64,000 nucleotides of DNA. Source: Erpobdella octoculata. Its lineage: Eukaryota; Annelida; Clitellata; Hirudinida; Erpobdellidae. The DNA is taken from assembly GCA_963978895.1 (NCBI GenBank), contig OZ022238.1, positions 51,251,974 to 51,315,973 of the forward strand, in the 5' to 3' direction. Positions 61,624 to 64,000 of this stretch are shown here, in pieces. Position 1 is the stretch's first letter; each line of letters begins with the position of its first letter. Position numbers and translations under genes: made by a program. The notes below the pieces were generated by a model. That model searched no databases. It was given only the letters and a program-made list of their open reading frames with translations, and had not been told where the DNA came from.

Positions 61624-63315
61624 CTAGCAGTGCCCGTAGCGGCTTCGCTCGCATGAAATTAGAGAATTTGAACCGTGCATACATAGTAGAGTACTGCACG
61701 GATCAATTTTTTAGGTCTCGGCTCGGACGGTCGACAGCTTGGCCCAACCCGTTTCAAAAACCGAAATTCCTGGCCCCGCACGGCCCGTCTAATATGGGCC
61801 CGGCCCGTTTTTACAGGCCAAGAAGTTCTATATACTTGATGAAAAACTTCAGCCCGTCCCACCTTGACTTCAGGTTTAGCCCGGCCCGTCTAAACACCAT
61901 AAAATCACTAAAATGTCTATATACTTGGCTAAAAATCTCGGCCCGTCCCACCTTGAGTTAAGGTTTGGGCAGGGCCGTATGAAGACCCTAAAATAACGGC
62001 TTGGCCCGTCCGTCCGGTGATAAACTGAACTCATCTACTTTTAACCGGCACAAAACCTCAAAATACTAATTTTCACATCTGTATCACTTACAGTTTTTGA
62101 GTAGCAGTTATTTTAAAATTAAATAACCCTTTTTCCACTTCACATTTGAGGTCCTGGAAACCAAATTTTCATAATTGGTGAATTATCCTTATTTTTAGAA
62201 TAGAAACTAAATACTAATTTTTACATCTGTGGTATTTACAGTGTTTGAGTAGCAGTTACTTTAAAAAACAAATAACCCTATTTTCCACCCCACATTTAAA
62301 GTCCTGGAAACCAAATTTTCAAAAAATGCTAAAACACGTATTTCATTATTTTTGGAGTAGAAACTAAATACTAATTTTTACTCCTGTAGCATTCACAGTT
62401 TTTGAGTAGCAGCTACTTTAAAAACCAAATAACCCAATTTTCCAACTCACATTTGAGGTCCGGGAAACCGAATTTTAAAAAAATGGTGAAACACGTATCT
62501 TTTTATTTTTCAAGAAGAATCCATATACCAAATTTCAAAATCTCCTCATTTTTGGTTTTCGAGATATACATTGTTTTAGTAAAAAGTTTGTTTTCCAGTT
62601 TCTTCCCCTCAGGAGCAAAATTTTCAAAAATCCTTTCTTAGTGGATGCTTACGCAATAAAAGTAATATAAGTTCCAAATTTCACGTTCCTAGGATAAGGC
62701 GTTTAAGCTCGGCGTTGATTATCAGTCAGTCAGGACCATATATATAGAATAGATATATCGGAGATGAGCAGGTTTTGAGTGAGATGCCAAGATGGACTCC
62801 GAAAAAACGATTTAGAGTCTTTTGGACCCATGAATATTCATTATTTGTATTAATCTATTTTTGGTACGACAGCGGAGACTAAACTCCGGTTTGTAAGAAA
62901 CAGAAACGTTGATTTCTTATAGCTAAAAGTAGTTGATATGAGCTTTATTTTAATTTAACGCGATATCCGACATAAAAAATATACAATTCTAATTTACCGA
63001 TAACACAGGCGACGTTAAATAGACATAAATAGACAATCGAACTCGAGACTACGCAAATAAAATTCAATGTCAACTGACATTTTTTAAATAAAATTTGTTA
63101 AATTTTATAAAGTTAAAAGTTTATTTTGTACATAAACAATTTTTTTCTCTTAAAAAAATACTTGATTAAGTTACTATACAGTTGTAACTCTCACTTCTTC
63201 GTTTTTGGATCTCCGGTCTACTAGGCTGCCTCGCTAAAAGCCTTCCTAAACAACAGGCGGGCCGATATATCTATTCTATATATATGGTCAGGACATGTTC
63301 TTTTATATATATAGA
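61624..63315 (-). mobile_element. Non-autonomous Helitron (family H2), copy e, interrupted
   Basis: Same orientation and almost the same sequence as copy b. Without the 550-bp TIR element and its 8-bp duplication the length is about 1,134 bp (copy b is 1,140). The 5' TCTATATATATAAAAGAACA lies at 63,315 on the minus strand. Confidence 0.8.
62737..63286. mobile_element. 550-bp TIR element (hAT-like MITE) nested in Helitron
   Basis: 25-bp perfect terminal inverted repeats (start CATATATATAGAATAGATAT, end ATATCTATTCTATATATATG). It is flanked by the 8-bp duplication GTCAGGAC at 62,729-62,736 and 63,287-63,294. The interior has no long frame. Confidence 0.82.
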
Positions 63316-63325
63316 TATATATATA

Positions 63326-63951
63326 TTCTTTTAGGCAAACTCGATTGAAAAAAGTGGCGCACTTGGCTGAATCGATTTTATTTTTAATTTTTTCCAATAC
63401 TCTAAATCGGTTTAAAAATACTTTATTACCAAACACAAACTCCATAATCATATTGGCTAATAGATCTATTTCGGCAATTTTTTGCCATCATCAGAGCCGT
63501 TTAACTTTTTAAAATAAAATGCAGTGACTAAATGGTAAAAGATACAACTAATTGAAAGGAATTAAAATACTGTTATTATTATAATTATTTTAATTTAAAT
63601 AATTTTTATTTAAATTAAAATAAAATACTGTTATTATTATAATTATTTTAATTTAAATAATTTTTATGTTGTTACATTTGTATATAATGAATTTAAATTT
63701 TATTTAAATTGTATTTTAATTCCTTTCAATTAGTTGTATCTTTTACCATTTAGTCACTGCATTTTATTTTAAAAAGTTAAACGGCTCTGATGATGGCAAA
63801 AAATTCCGAAATAGATTTATTAGCCTATAAGATTATGGAGTTTGTGTTTGGTAATAAAGTATTTTTAAACCGATTTAGAGTATTGGAAAAAATTAAAAAT
63901 AAAATCGATTCAGCCAAGTGCGCCACTTTTTTCAATAGAGTTTGCCTAAAA

Positions 63952-63956
<5 letters not shown>
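63326..63956. mobile_element. Foldback element with about 245-bp inverted arms
   Basis: Starts ATTCTTTTAGGCAAACTC; the right arm ends GAGTTTGCCTAAAAGAAT. Arms include AAAGTGGCGCACTTGGCTGA and its complement, and meet around an AT-rich centre (63,572-63,710) containing a ~60-bp direct repeat. Flanked by (TA)n, so the target duplication (TA?) is not readable. No coding capacity. Confidence 0.78.

Positions 63957-64000
<44 letters not shown>
63957..64000. repeat. (TA)n at window end
   Basis: TA dinucleotide run continuing beyond the window. Confidence 0.95.

Overview
The window is nuclear DNA from an animal, most likely an invertebrate bilaterian. The evidence is multi-exon genes with GT/AG introns, tRNA-derived SINEs, Helitrons, non-LTR retrotransposons, hAT remnants and very abundant microsatellites in AT-rich DNA. 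A lophotrochozoan (mollusc or annelid) is plausible, but the species cannot be fixed from sequence alone.

The left 38 kb is ordinary gene space: three plus-strand genes in a row. (1) 199-6673 holds the 3' part of a phosphorylase kinase beta-subunit gene (PHKB). One 105-nt exon is present as two homologous tandem copies, a likely mutually exclusive pair. (2) 8747-20166 is a nearly complete mitochondrial alanyl-tRNA synthetase gene (AARS2) with 22 recognised exons; the first coding exon was not found. (3) 25839-37493 is a complete 16-exon ABCG2-type half transporter. Between genes 2 and 3, exons of a minus-strand cysteine-rich (folate-receptor-like) protein are visible, followed by a 1.67-kb non-autonomous element with TIRs and a perfect 8-bp target duplication. 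Several introns carry tandem repeats that copy the splice-site region itself.

The right 26 kb (about 39-64 kb) is a nest of mobile DNA. Its core is a large imperfect palindrome: left arm about 43,884-51,472, spacer 110 bp, right arm about 51,583-60,620. Each arm carries one copy of an intronless leucine-rich ZYG11-like ORF (592 and 595 aa) and one copy of the ABCG2 3'UTR plus about 1 kb of its downstream flank. The arms differ by three clean insertions: a 2.3-kb Helitron with a decayed PIF1-type helicase in the left arm, and a 1.6-kb non-autonomous Helitron and a 2.1-kb 5'-truncated LINE in the right arm. Each insertion has its empty site in the opposite arm. Helitron ends (5'-TC, 3' CTAG, mostly in TA repeats) occur at least nine times. 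Further SINEs, a hAT transposase remnant, a LINE 3' end, a 550-bp TIR element and a foldback element complete the nest.

The most interesting hypothesis is that transcription across the palindrome centre would give a long hairpin RNA. Its stem includes about 400 nt identical or nearly so to the ABCG2 3'UTR, so the locus could produce small RNAs acting on the neighbouring transporter gene. This is inference; small-RNA data would decide it.
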